Assembly: GCF_039536205.1 (NCBI RefSeq)
Contig: NZ_BAAAYL010000001.1
Span: 248,001 to 312,000 of the forward strand
Length of the DNA stretch: 64,000 nt
Source of the DNA: Streptomyces sannanensis
GTDB taxonomy: Bacteria; Actinomycetota; Actinomycetes; Streptomycetales; Streptomycetaceae
Direction: 5' to 3'
A program made the translations under genes and the position numbers. Under the pieces are notes generated by a model. That model was not told the origin of the DNA, searched no databases, and was given only the letters and a program-made list of their open reading frames with translations. This document shows positions 50,818 to 61,736 of the stretch, one piece after another (position 1 is the stretch's first letter; each line of letters begins with the position of its first letter).

Positions 50818-52032
50818 TTACCGGCGTCGGGCCCCAGGTCCTGGGGTGGATGGTGCTGCCGCCGCGAGGATGCGGCGGCCTTCGTATCGGACGTTCTTGC
50901 CCGCGTTGAAGTCCCGGTCGTGCCGGGTGCCGCAGTTCGGGCACGTCCACTGCCGGACGTCGAGCGGCTTGGGTCCGTCGCGGTGTCCGCAGGCGGAACA
51001 TATCTGAGAGCTGGGGAAGCCCCGGGCGACTTTGGCGAAGGAGCGTCCGCGCCGGATCGCCTTGTACTCGCAGAACATCACGAACTGTGCCCAGCCCGCG
51101 TCGTGCACGCTCTTGGCCAGTCGGGTACGCGCCAGTCCACACACGTTCAGGGTCTCGGTGAAGACGGCTTGGTTCTCGCTCGTCAGCTTGTGAGACCACT
51201 GGTGATGGAAGTTGCGGCGCGCATCCGCCACGGCGGCGTGTGCGCGGGCGACCCTGATCCGGGCCTTGTCCCGGTTGCTGCTGCCCTTCTTCTTCCGCGA
51301 CAGCTCACGCTGCCGCTTCTTCAGCTTCTTCTCCGCCCGGCGCAGGTACTTCGGCGAGGCGATGTGCGAGCCGTCCGCGAGCACGGCAAACCGGGTCAGG
51401 CCCAGGTCGATGCCCTGGTCGCCGTCGGTGGGCGGGAGGATGTCGGCGGCGGGGTCGGTCTCCACGACGAAGCTCGCCCAGTACCGGCCGGAACGGTCCT
51501 TGACCAGCGTCACCGAGCTGGGTTCGGACGGCAGATCACGGGTCCACTTCACCTTGAGGCCGCCGATTTTCGGCAACCTCAGCTTGCCGTCCTCGGTGAT
51601 CGACCACCGGTCGGAGCGGGTGAACCGGGCAGCCTGCCGGTTGTCCTTGCGGGACTTGAACCTCGGCGGGGCAACCTTCGGTCCCTTCCGCTTGCCGGTC
51701 TTGGAGTCCTCGTGCGCCTTCCACGCCGCGTCCAGATCCCGGAGGGTCTGCTGGAGTACGCCGACCGGCGCATCGATGAGGAACACCCGCTCGGGGGTCT
51801 TCTTCGCCTCGGTGATCAGCGTCTTGGCCAGGTCCGGGCTCTTCGGCACCAACTGGTACGGGCCGTGGGCGAGCCGGTCCTTCGGATTCCCGAGCAGCTT
51901 GTTCGACGCCTTGACCGGCTTGATCCGGGCCAACGCGTCGTTCCAGACCACACGCCTGCACCCGAACACCCTGGCCGCGCGAATGCGCTGACCGGGCGTC
52001 GGGTAGACGCGGAACTGGTAACGAAGCTGCAC
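50818..52032 (-). mobile_element. tnpB: Solitary TnpB (IS200/IS605-family OrfB)
   Basis: A 404-residue RNA-guided nuclease-type TnpB. RuvC residues are Asp in DQGIDLGLTRF, Glu in FTETLNVCG and Asp in GTRHDRDFNAGKN. The zinc ribbon is CSACGHRDG...CPNCG. N-terminal QLRYQFRVYPTPGQ is typical. The start is taken as GTG 52032 (in VVVQLRYQF). No TnpA (Y1 transposase) is nearby, so movement would need one in trans. The right end (downstream) and left-end hairpin (52117) flank it. Confidence 0.95.
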
Positions 52033-52116
52033 GACGACCACCCTATGCGGCGGGTCTGACAACACGGCACGTCCGCTCTAACCTGCTGGTCAGAGCAGTA
52101 TTGAGAAGCGATTCCC

Positions 52117-52136
52117 TACCGGGCTGAAGCCTGGTA
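52117..52136. repeat. Subterminal hairpin of the TnpB element's left end
   Basis: TACCGGGC-TGAA-GCCTGGTA forms an 8-bp stem (one G-T) with a TGAA loop, like IS200/605 end hairpins that single-strand transposases bind. It lies 85 bp upstream of the tnpB start. Confidence 0.55.
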
Positions 52137-52154
52137 CTCCCTCGCTAGAACCTG

Positions 52155-52247
52155 GTGGCGCTCGTACAGATCGGCGGCGATACCCAGCACGATTTTCTCG
52201 ACTGGTCGGCAAAGACACTCCTGCCCGCCCTCCAGGCGGCGTTCTGA
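52155..52247 (+). pseudogene. Possible C-terminal scrap next to the TnpB left end
   Basis: The plus strand encodes VALVQIGGDTQHDFLDWSAK, then TLLPALQAAF and a stop, looking like the end of a real protein. It is stopped upstream by TAG at 52146, just inside the TnpB left end. I cannot name the family; it may be a gene cut by the insertion. Confidence 0.3.
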
Positions 52248-52425
52248 GCGCCGCCGACCGATCTGCCTCCGAGCCCGGGGCGAGCGCACCGCCGACGAAA
52301 TCGAACAACGCCGACGCACCATGCCCATATCGGCACTGATTGATTCCGCGAGCTGCTGGTTACCCATATCGGCGAATCGAGCCGCCCGCAGACGGCGGTA
52401 CGGGAGTCGACGGGAGAACGGGCGC

Positions 52426-54099
52426 ATGCTCTTTCGGAAGCGGCGGGAACGACTGAAGGCCCAGGCCGGGCAGGCGGCGGTCGACGGCTTCAGCGCGCTG
52501 GACGGACGAATGCCCGCCGCGGAACTCGCCAGGCAGGTGCTGCGCAAGGCCTTCCCGGATCACTGGTCCTTTCTGCTCGGCGAAATCGCGCTGTACAGCT
52601 TCGCAGTGCTGCTACTGACAGGCACGTTCCTGACGCTGTTCTTCGACCCCGGAATGGTGGAAACGGTCTACCACGGCCCGTACACCCCACTGAACGGCGC
52701 GCTCATGACGCAGGCATACACATCCACGCTCAACATCAGCTTCGCGGTGCGCGGCGGCCTGCTGATCCGCCAGATCCATCACTGGGCCGCGCTGATCTTC
52801 ATCTCCGCCATCGCCGTCCATATGCTGCGGATCTTCTTCACCGGCGCGTTCCGCAAGCCGCGGGAGGTGAACTGGGTCATCGGGGTGACACTGTTCCTGC
52901 TCGCCCTGCTGGAGGGATTCACCGGCTACTCCCTACCCGACGATCTCCTGTCCGGAACCGGCCTGCGGACGGCAGCCACCATTGTCGGGTCCATCCCGGT
53001 CGTGGGTACCGAGCTGGAGATGTTCGCCTTCGGAGGAGAGTTTCCGGGGTATGCCATCATTCCCCGCCTGTTTATCGTTCACGTACTCTTCGTCCCCGGA
53101 ATTCTTGTCGCGCTGATCGCCGCACACCTCGTCCTGGTCGTCTATCTCAAGCACACTCAATGGGCCGCGCAGGGCCGCACGAACCGCAACGTCGTGGGCC
53201 AGCCGATGTTCCCGCAGTTCACCGCGAAGTCCACCGGCTTCTTCCTCATGGTGTTCGGCGTTCTGGCTTTTCTGGGCGCCGTCGCACAGATCAATCCCGT
53301 ATGGAAGTACGGCCCTTATCAAGCCGACCAGGTCTCCACCGATGCGCAGCCGGACTGGTACGTCGGATTCCTCGAGGGCGCCCTGCGGCTCATGCCGCCC
53401 TGGGAGACAGATGTCGCCGGACACACCATCATGTGGAACGTCTTTCTCCCGGCCGTCGTCCTGCCGGCGATCGTGTTCCTGGTGCTGTTCCTCTACCCCT
53501 TTGTCGAGAAGTGGGTGACGGGCGACGGCCGTGAACACCATCTGTGCGACCGGCCGCGCAATCGCCCGACCCGTACGGGGCTGGGCGTCGCCGCCGTGGT
53601 GTTCTACGCGGTGCTCCTCCTCGCCGGCGGCAATGACGTCACCGCGTTCTCGTTCCATGTCTCGGTCGGTGCCCTGACATGGATCCTGAGGATCGCGCTC
53701 ATCGTGGCCCCGGTGCTGGCCTTCGCCGTCACCAAGCGGCTCTGCCTCGCCCTGCAGGCGCACGACCGCCGGCTCCTGACCGAGGGAGAGGAGAGCGGCC
53801 TGGTGATCCAGACGCCTTTCGGCGGACTCTCGGGGGGGCGCCGCCCGCTGCCCGCGCCGCACCGCTACCGCGCCCTCGTGCGCGAACTTCCCCAGCCCCT
53901 GGAGCTGCCCGCAGAAGGTCCCGTCACCCGTCGGCAGCGGCTGAGGTCTGCCCTGAGCAGCTGGTACTACAGCGACCGCGTGGAGCTGCCCGTCACCGAG
54001 GAGCAGCAGGCGGAGATCGAGGCCCGCATCGCGCCGCCACCGGAGCCGGAGCCGAGGGCGGCGCCGGGGCCGGAGCCGACCGGGGACAGGCAGGAGTGA
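52426..54099 (+). CDS. qcrB: Cytochrome b (QcrB-like) of a bc-type complex
   Basis: A 557-residue membrane protein. Core helices carry haem histidines (LLIRQIHHWAALIFISAIAV HMLRI in two parts; FIVHVLFVPGILVALIAAHL). The Qo region includes WYVGFLEGALRLMPPWE. The C-terminus is a long hydrophilic Pro/Glu-rich tail. It resembles actinobacterial QcrB, but no qcrC or qcrA lies beside it. CCCATATCGGC repeats at 52324 and 52363 precede the ATG at 52426. Convergent ctaF/ctaD imply a partial extra respiratory module. Confidence 0.9.
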   Translation: MLFRKRRERLKAQAGQAAVDGFSALDGRMPAAELARQVLRKAFPDHWSFLLGEIALYSFAVLLLTGTFLTLFFDPGMVETVYHGPYTPLNGALMTQAYTSTLNISFAVRGGLLIRQIHHWAALIFISAIAVHMLRIFFTGAFRKPREVNWVIGVTLFLLALLEGFTGYSLPDDLLSGTGLRTAATIVGSIPVVGTELEMFAFGGEFPGYAIIPRLFIVHVLFVPGILVALIAAHLVLVVYLKHTQWAAQGRTNRNVVGQPMFPQFTAKSTGFFLMVFGVLAFLGAVAQINPVWKYGPYQADQVSTDAQPDWYVGFLEGALRLMPPWETDVAGHTIMWNVFLPAVVLPAIVFLVLFLYPFVEKWVTGDGREHHLCDRPRNRPTRTGLGVAAVVFYAVLLLAGGNDVTAFSFHVSVGALTWILRIALIVAPVLAFAVTKRLCLALQAHDRRLLTEGEESGLVIQTPFGGLSGGRRPLPAPHRYRALVRELPQPLELPAEGPVTRRQRLRSALSSWYYSDRVELPVTEEQQAEIEARIAPPPEPEPRAAPGPEPTGDRQE

Positions 54100-54113
54100 C
54101 GCCTCGGCCGGGG

Positions 54114-54500
54114 TCAGTCGTGACCGAGGAACTCGAAGGCCATTCCGGCCACTCCCCCCGCAACGATGCCGACGCCGATCACTGCGAGCCACAGCCCGAA
54201 GACGACACCCAGCGCGAGCACGGCGGCGCCGAAGGCGGTGCATACAGGAAGGACACTGTGCGGGGGGAAGAAGTCCACCGGCCCTGCCCGGTCATGTACT
54301 TCCCCGTTCTTGCGGTCTTCGGGCCGCAGGCCCCGTCTGCGATAGGTCACCGCGAAGAAGTACGAGACCAGCGTCGCCATGAGGAAGGCAACGGTCAGTG
54401 CCGCCGTACCGGCCGGATCCCTGGACCACGCGGCGTACAGCACGTCTGTCACGAGAAAGAACCATGCCACTCCGGCAAAGAGCCAGGCTTCTGTTCTCAC
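54114..54500 (-). CDS. ctaF: Cytochrome c oxidase subunit IV (CtaF-like)
   Basis: A 128-residue membrane protein of the actinobacterial CtaF type. Helices: LFAGVAWFFLVTDVLYAAW, TVAFLMATLVSYFFAVTYRR, VCTAFGAAVLALGVVFGLWL and VIGVGIVAGGVAGMAFEFLG. It stabilises the aa3 oxidase. It follows ctaD by 3 bp (co-transcribed) and converges on qcrB. Confidence 0.88.
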   Translation of the reverse strand: MRTEAWLFAGVAWFFLVTDVLYAAWSRDPAGTAALTVAFLMATLVSYFFAVTYRRRGLRPEDRKNGEVHDRAGPVDFFPPHSVLPVCTAFGAAVLALGVVFGLWLAVIGVGIVAGGVAGMAFEFLGHD

Positions 54501-54503
54501 GCG

Positions 54504-56210
54504 TCACACCCCTCGTTCGTCGGGAGTTGCCGGGCCGCCACGACCGATGATCGGCGCCCTCTCCGCCACGTCCGGATGGTTGAGATCGAAGGCCGGCGAG
54601 TCGGAGCGCACGCGCGGCAAGGCCTTGAAGTTGTGCCGCGGCGGAGGGCAGGACGTCGCCCACTCCAGGGAACGGCCGTAGCCCCATGGGTCGTCGACCT
54701 CGACGTCGGGCGGGCGGCTCATGGTGCGCCAGACATTGTGCAGAAACGGCAGGGTGGACAGGCCGAGCAGGAAGGATCCGATGGACGAGAGGGTGTTCAG
54801 TGTGGTCCACCCGTCCGAGGCGAGATAGTCGGCGTAACGACGGGGCATGCCCGCCTCACCCAGGTAGTGCTGGACCAGAAACGTCAGCTGGAATCCGACG
54901 AAAAGCGTCCAGAAGTGAATACGCCCAAGACGTTCGTCGAGCATACGACCAGTCCATTTGGGCCACCAGAAATAGAAACCACCGAACATGGAGAATACCA
55001 CTGTCCCGAAGAGGACGTAATGCAGATGAGCCACGATGAAGTACGAGTCGGTGAGGTGGAAGTCCAGGGGCGGTGAGGCGATCAGCACTCCGCTGAGTCC
55101 GCCGAGCAGAAAGGTGACGAGGAATCCCAACGACCAGAGCATCGGCGTCTCGAAGGAGATGCTCCCGTGCCACATGGTGCCGATCCAGTTGAAGAACTTC
55201 ACTCCCGTCGGCACGGCGATGATGAATGACATGAGGGAGAAGAACGGCAGCAGGACCGCCCCCGTGGCGAACATGTGATGAGCCCACACCACCGCCGAGA
55301 GGACGGTGATGGTGATGGTGGCACCGACCATTCCGACATATCCGAACAGCGGTTTCCGACTGAACACCGGGATGATCTCGGTCACGACCCCGAAGAACGG
55401 CAGGGCCACGATATAGACCTCCGGGTGACCGAAGAACCAGAACATGTGCTGCCACAGAATCGCCCCGCCGTTGGCGGAGTCATAGACATGGGCCCCGAAT
55501 TTCCGGTCGGCCTCCAGGGCCAGCAGCGCGGCAGCCAGCACCGGGAACGCCAGCAGGGCAAGGATGGAGGTGAACAGCACGTTCCAGGTGAAGAGCGGCA
55601 TCCGGAACATGGTCATCCCCGGGGCGCGCAGACACACGATCGTGGCGGTGAAATTCACCGCTCCCAGCGTGGTGCTGACTCCGGAGAGCACCAGCCCCAT
55701 GGTCCACAGGTCCCCGCCGGCGCCGGGTGTGAAGACCGCGCTGTTCAGCGGCGCGTACGCGAACCAGCCGAAGGACGCGGCGCCTCCGGGGACGACGAAC
55801 CCGGAAACCACGATCAAGCCGCCGAAGAGGAAAAGCCAGTAGGTGAGCGCGTTGAGGCGCGGAAAGGCGACATCCGGCGCACCGATCTGGAGTGGCATCA
55901 CGGCGTTCGCGAATCCGGCGAACATGGGTGTCGCGAACAGCAGCATCATGACGGTGCCGTGCACGGTGAAAAGCTGGTTGTACTGGTAGGCGCTGACGAC
56001 CTGCAGCCCCGGCCGGGCGAGTTCCGCGCGCATCAGCATGGCCAGTACACCAGCCAGCAGAAAGAAGCCGAACGCGGTAACCATGTAGAGGTTGCCGATG
56101 ACCTTGTGGTCAGTCGTCGTCAGCCATCCTCTGATCCTGATGCCCGCGCTGATCCGCCTGTTGGTGACCGCTTCCCTCGGCTGCGCGATTTCCCGCTGAT
56201 CCTGCCCCAT
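54504..56210 (-). CDS. ctaD: Cytochrome c oxidase subunit I (CtaD)
   Basis: A 568-residue haem-copper oxidase catalytic subunit of usual size. Haem/copper sites: [29 protein letters not shown] (His-Tyr cross-link site), [11 protein letters not shown] and [16 protein letters not shown]. It reduces O2 to water using cytochrome c electrons. No ctaC or ctaE is adjacent, so it would need those subunits from the main respiratory cluster elsewhere. ATG at 56210. Confidence 0.96.
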   Translation of the reverse strand: MGQDQREIAQPREAVTNRRISAGIRIRGWLTTTDHKVIGNLYMVTAFGFFLLAGVLAMLMRAELARPGLQVVSAYQYNQLFTVHGTVMMLLFATPMFAGFANAVMPLQIGAPDVAFPRLNALTYWLFLFGGLIVVSGFVVPGGAASFGWFAYAPLNSAVFTPGAGGDLWTMGLVLSGVSTTLGAVNFTATIVCLRAPGMTMFRMPLFTWNVLFTSILALLAFPVLAAALLALEADRKFGAHVYDSANGGAILWQHMFWFFGHPEVYIVALPFFGVVTEIIPVFSRKPLFGYVGMVGATITITVLSAVVWAHHMFATGAVLLPFFSLMSFIIAVPTGVKFFNWIGTMWHGSISFETPMLWSLGFLVTFLLGGLSGVLIASPPLDFHLTDSYFIVAHLHYVLFGTVVFSMFGGFYFWWPKWTGRMLDERLGRIHFWTLFVGFQLTFLVQHYLGEAGMPRRYADYLASDGWTTLNTLSSIGSFLLGLSTLPFLHNVWRTMSRPPDVEVDDPWGYGRSLEWATSCPPPRHNFKALPRVRSDSPAFDLNHPDVAERAPIIGRGGPATPDERGV

Positions 56211-56525
56211 CGGTCCTCCGTCCGTCAGGCCGACATCCTTCCGATGGTCGAGGCATGAGCAGGTCCGGCTCGCGCGACGAGCGGACGACGCTCCGCGATT
56301 TCACCAATTCACCGCGCAGCGGTGACCTGCTCAGCGGTATCACCCGCTCACCACCACCTCGTCCGCCCAGGTGCGCCGAACGACGTCTTCCTCCCGCGAG
56401 TGGCTGTCGATGCCGGTCAGCCAGTCGAGGCGGCCGGACGCCTCCGGGACCGAGGACGCTCATGAGTTCGACGTCCAGCGCACTCGCGCAGCGCGTCGGT
56501 GTCCCCGTCCGTCAGGGACGGGTGA
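56211..56525. other. Intergenic region upstream of ctaD
   Basis: It separates ctaD from the end of the dialkylglycine decarboxylase gene (both minus). It should hold the ctaD promoter and a terminator for neither neighbour is obvious. Open frames are shadow-like. Confidence 0.5.
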
Positions 56526-57893
<1,368 letters not shown>

Positions 57894-57941
57894 TCACAAT
57901 TCCGGCTGTCCTGTTCGGTAAAACCGCACAAGAATGACGGC

Positions 57942-58850
57942 ATGATGAACCCCTGGAGGCTCCGGCTGCTGAGCCAGCTGGACACGCTGGGCACCGTCCG
58001 GGCGGTCGCCCAGGCCGCCAATCTGAGCCCGTCGAGTGTGTCTCAGCAGCTCGCCGTGCTCGAGGCCGAGACGCGCACACAGCTCCTTGAACGAACGGGA
58101 CGCCGGGTGCGGCTGACCTCGGCCGGGCTGATCCTCGCGCGTCGGGCGCGGGCCATCCTCGATCACATGGACAGCGTTGAGACGGAGCTGCGCGGATTCG
58201 GCGATGAACCGGCCGGGCTGGTGCGGCTGGGGGCGTTCCAGAGCGCGATCCACTCCATGGCGGTGCCGGCGGTGACCCGGCTGGTGCGCGAGTATCCGCA
58301 TCTCGAGATCGAGCTGCTTGAGCTGGAGCCGCACGAGAGCGTGCCCGCGCTGCGGGTCGGCGACGCGGACATCGTCATCACAACCACGGACTTCGACGAG
58401 CTGCCGTTGGGGCCGGACCTCGACCTCGTACCGCTGGCCAAGGACCCGATCTTGCTGGTGGTACCGCCCGAGCATCCCGCGGCCGGGCGCGGGGCCGCGG
58501 ACCTTGCGGCCTACGCGGACGAACCGTGGGCGTTCGACATGCCACAGTCGTACATGGCGAATCTCACCCAACGGCTTTGCCGTCAGTCGGGGTTCGAGCC
58601 GCAGGTGGTGTGCCGGTTCAGCAATTACATGATGACCCTGCAGCATGTCGAGGCCGGGCTGTCGATCGCACTGCTGCCCGGCCTGGCGGTCGACCGCCGT
58701 TACCGCGTCGTCACCAGGGAACTCGCGACTCCATTGACCCGCACGATCACGGCGGCAATCCGCCGCGGCTCGCCACCCCGAGCGGCGGTGCGCGCCATGC
58801 TGGACGCGCTGCGCCACTTTCCGGACCTACCACTTTCGGGTCGTGAGTGA
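57942..58850 (+). CDS. LysR-family regulator (DgdR-like)
   Basis: A 302-residue LysR protein. The N-terminal winged helix is RLLSQLDTLGTVRAVAQAAN, then SPSSVSQQLAVLEAE. The C-terminal effector domain includes VRLGAFQSAIHSMAVPAVTR and FDMPQSYMANLTQRLC. It is divergent from dgdA with an 87-bp gap, as LysR activators usually are from their targets. The ATG at 57942 is the first of two in tandem. A 2-aminoisobutyrate-type inducer is likely. Confidence 0.92.
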   Translation: MMNPWRLRLLSQLDTLGTVRAVAQAANLSPSSVSQQLAVLEAETRTQLLERTGRRVRLTSAGLILARRARAILDHMDSVETELRGFGDEPAGLVRLGAFQSAIHSMAVPAVTRLVREYPHLEIELLELEPHESVPALRVGDADIVITTTDFDELPLGPDLDLVPLAKDPILLVVPPEHPAAGRGAADLAAYADEPWAFDMPQSYMANLTQRLCRQSGFEPQVVCRFSNYMMTLQHVEAGLSIALLPGLAVDRRYRVVTRELATPLTRTITAAIRRGSPPRAAVRAMLDALRHFPDLPLSGRE

Positions 58851-58976
58851 GAGAGCGAGTCGCTCGCGGCCTGTCTCGACGGATCGAACCGGAGGGAGAT
58901 CCTCGTCGCGCAGGGCAATCTCACGGGCATCGCCCGTGCCGTGCTGCCCGACCGGAACGAGGGGCTGGCCAGTGCT

Positions 58977-59206
58977 GTGACCGGAAAGGTTTGCCGGAAG
59001 CTCGCGACTCCCCCAGCTACCTCCCCCAGCTACCGCTTAGGATGCCCCCCGATGTGCCCCCAGGTGCGGTGCATCGCAAGGCGGAGCGTCGCAGCTCGTA
59101 CTCGGCCGTACTCGCGCGATGCGACAACGCCGCGAGGTGCCGTGCCTGGGGGCACCCCCAGCGGTAGCTGGGGGAACGTCGCGAGCCGGTGAACCATTCC
59201 GGTCAC
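58977..59206. repeat. MITE-like palindromic repeat, copy 2
   Basis: Terminal inverted repeats GTGACCGGAAAGGTTTGCCG (58977) and CCGGTGAACCATTCCGGTCA (59186) match in reverse complement with few mismatches. Nested arms repeat CTCCCCCAGCTACC (59008-59032) and GGTAGCTGGGGGAAC (59163-59177), so nearly the whole 230 bp folds back. Copy 1 (1948-2161) shares the C-rich block and the GGTTTGCCGG/GTTTGCC ends. Confidence 0.75.
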
Positions 59207-59214
59207 CGCACTTA

Positions 59215-59372
59215 GGCGAGCTGCGCTCGGACACCGCGCCCCGGGTCGCAGCTGGGCCCCGAAGGGGCAGACCCCGGTGGTGAAGGTCAACGGCAAGCGC
59301 CTGCGCGTGAACATCATGTCCGCCATCGCCTGCCGCGGAGCCCTGTGGTTCACCGTGCCGAGACGGCGCGAC
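59215..59372 (+). pseudogene. IS630-type transposase remnant
   Basis: The plus strand reads RSDTAP in one frame, then PGRSWAPKGQTPVVKVNGKR and LRVNIMSAIACRGALWFTV in another. This is the middle of IS630-family DDE transposases (W..KG.TP.V...G.R). It is frameshifted and cut at both ends. Confidence 0.65.
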
Positions 59373-59435
59373 GCGCAGGGCAGAGCGTCGCCGCACTTCA
59401 GCGCTGCTACGCCAAGGTGCTGGACGGCGAAGAGG
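59348..59435 (+). pseudogene. Tyrosine-integrase C-terminal remnant
   Basis: The plus strand encodes AETARRAGQSVAALQRCYAK then VLDGEEAK. ARRAGHSV..L...YAK.LDG with its Tyr is the C-terminal end of Streptomyces phage/plasmid integrases. Only about 30 residues survive, fused to the IS630 scrap. Confidence 0.65.
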
Positions 59436-60011
59436 CGAAGACGAGCGCGCTCATGGCTTCGCACGGCCACGCGCTGCGTGTGGGATCTCATCTCGCCTTT
59501 CATGCGGCAGCGCTGTGCCCTGCGGTGCGAGAGGGTTGTCTCACGATGGCCGACGACTTGTGTCTCACCAGGGCACCCGGTTCCTCCGAGGGCGCTTCGA
59601 GCCCCGTCGCCTGATCGCCGGTTCAGACCTGTTGTGCAGCGCCCGGTCGGGGCGCGGCGAAACTGAGTCGGTAGCGGGGCAGAACGCGGCCATTGACCGG
59701 GAAGCCGCGTGCTTTTCAGCGTCTTGACGGTATGTCAGCATCCCGCCCAGCTGCCGGTTCACGGGTGCATACGCTTGAGAGCCCACTGGGCAGCCTGCGA
59801 TGCCCTCAATGCCCGCCAGGCATCGAGAGTTTCACGGTCATCCCCGAGACGCTGGACCATCGAGCGCAGGACCGACCGGCCTTCGCAGCCCTGCGGCGCC
59901 CAGCGAAACCCACCCGCACCACCCCGCTAGCATGTTCGAACTCGCGATGATCACGTTCATCGCCCGTCCTTCAACGGAAAATAACCAACATCTAGCAAAT
60001 CGGCCAAATAA
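59436..60011. other. Gene-poor junction with a local drop in G+C
   Basis: No supported gene. It runs from decayed mobile-element remnants to the PAP2 gene. The segment 59940-60060 is visibly AT-rich for this genome (AAAATAACCAACATCTAGCA, TAATTGACATCTATAGC), likely the promoter of the next gene and perhaps the edge of transferred DNA. Confidence 0.5.
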
Positions 60012-61376
60012 TTGACATCTATAGCATCGCGGGTGTTTTCGCGAATAAGCTCCAGAATTACGTTCGCCGCGTGGCGTCAGCCACGGGCGATACTGTGGGC
60101 CACGGCGGGTGTGGTGGCCCTCGGGTTCCTCATCATGCTGGAGATCGCCGCACGTCGCTACGGCGTACCGGGGCCGATCACCAACCAGGCGAAAGAGGTG
60201 ATATTCGCCCCCAAATCGGGGCCACTGTTGTACGCCAGTATGGCGTTGATGATGGTGGTGCTCCCCTGGCGGCAACGGTTCATCGCGGCTGGTGTCGCGA
60301 TCGGCATCGACATCGCCTTCTTTCTGGTGCGGTGGGCGGTCGACGCCAAGATGATGTTCGGCAACGGCGCGTTGTGGGTGGTTTTGGGCTATGCGGTCAT
60401 CGCTGTCACGCGCCGCACCGGCCGGGAACGTGTCCTGCTGCTGAAGGGCGTCGGGCTGGCCCTGCTGCTGGTGGCCGGCCGCAAGACCGGCGATACCTGG
60501 CTACTCATCACGTCGAAGACCCGCCCGGCGGTGCTCGACCAGTACGTGGCAACCGCCGATCACGCGCTGGGCAACCCGTCGTGGCTGGTAGGCCGGATTG
60601 TCAGGGCCACCGGTCCGATCGGCGCCCACGTTCTCGACTACGTCTACGTTCAGCTTGCGGTGGCCGCGGTCATCGTCACGCTGTACCAGCTGCGTAACGT
60701 GGCGGTCGAGCGCCGCTTCCCACGCCATCATCTGGTGCGCACGTTCCTGGTGATCGGCCTCCTCGGGCCGGGCATCTACATGATCTTCCCGGTGGTCGGG
60801 CCGATCTTCGCCTACGGCACCGGCGCCTACGGCACTGGCGGGGAGCACTGGGCGCTGGCCAACCTGTGGCCGGACACGCCGCCGCCGATCATTGCGCCGC
60901 ACCACATGCTGTTCGACGAGATCACCCCACGCAACTGCATGCCCAGCCTGCACACGGCGTGGGCTACCGCGCTCTTCATTCATTCCCGCAAGGGCCCACG
61001 GATTCTGCAATTCTTCGGCGTGTTCTGGCTGATTACCACGCTCGGCGCAACGCTGGGCTTCGGCTACCACTACGGCGCGGATCTCATTGCCGGCGTGGTG
61101 TTCACGCTCACGATCGAGGCAGCCTTGCGCTCGCTCGCACGCGGCTGGGACCGGTCAGCAACCCAGCTGGTCGCTTACGGCGCAACCGTCTTCGTTGCGC
61201 TCTTGATGTCATACCGCTTTCTGTCGATGGAGATGGCCGAACATCCTTGGGTGTTCGGACCACTTCTCATACTGGCGATGACCTCAGTGATCTACGGCTA
61301 CGTACGGACCACCAAATCACGGGAACCGAAGGCCACATCAGCGAGGCAACCGGAACCGCAACCCGAACTGGCTTGA
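60012..61376 (+). CDS. PAP2/inositolphosphotransferase-like membrane protein
   Basis: A 454-residue polytopic membrane protein. The PAP2_3 phosphatase motifs are RNCMPSLHTAWATALF (PSLH) and GFGYHYGADLIAG (active His and Asp). A Lys-rich K-x6-RP-type motif is not clear, but KTGDTWLLITSKTRPAV precedes it. Family members act as lipid phosphate phosphatases or phosphodiol transferases. The start is uncertain: TTG at 60012 begins the frame and GTG at 60033 or ATG at 60137 are alternatives. Codon use looks lower in G+C than neighbours. Confidence 0.75.
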   Translation: MTSIASRVFSRISSRITFAAWRQPRAILWATAGVVALGFLIMLEIAARRYGVPGPITNQAKEVIFAPKSGPLLYASMALMMVVLPWRQRFIAAGVAIGIDIAFFLVRWAVDAKMMFGNGALWVVLGYAVIAVTRRTGRERVLLLKGVGLALLLVAGRKTGDTWLLITSKTRPAVLDQYVATADHALGNPSWLVGRIVRATGPIGAHVLDYVYVQLAVAAVIVTLYQLRNVAVERRFPRHHLVRTFLVIGLLGPGIYMIFPVVGPIFAYGTGAYGTGGEHWALANLWPDTPPPIIAPHHMLFDEITPRNCMPSLHTAWATALFIHSRKGPRILQFFGVFWLITTLGATLGFGYHYGADLIAGVVFTLTIEAALRSLARGWDRSATQLVAYGATVFVALLMSYRFLSMEMAEHPWVFGPLLILAMTSVIYGYVRTTKSREPKATSARQPEPQPELA

Positions 61377-61736
61377 GTCATGCTGTGGATGGCACCGTCA
61401 ACGGGGAGGTCATGACGATTCGCAGCGGGGAGTGCGGGCAGCCTCGCCTACCGTACGAAGGGCAGTCTCGTGGCTTGCTCCGTCGCCGCGGGCGCGGAGC
61501 GGGATGCTGTAGCTGTGGGGCCACCGCGCCATGCTCGTGGCGCCCATACCCCGCTCGCGGGCGAGGTCGGGCCGCAGCGCGGGGGGCCGCGCCATGGGCG
61601 GCTTCAGCTCCGCGCCCGGAGTGCGGGACTTGCCGTCCCGCAGACCTGCTGACGGTCTCAATCTCAGCGAGAGCACAATCGTGCTCACCCTCGTTAGCCC
61701 GACACCGACAGTTCGGACGAGGTCGTCACCGCGCAG
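61377..61736. other. Intergenic region with weak hairpin
   Basis: No supported gene. GAGCAC-AATC-GTGCTC (61668-61683) within AGCGA...CCTCGTT could be a terminator for the minus-strand gene ending at 61737. Confidence 0.45.
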
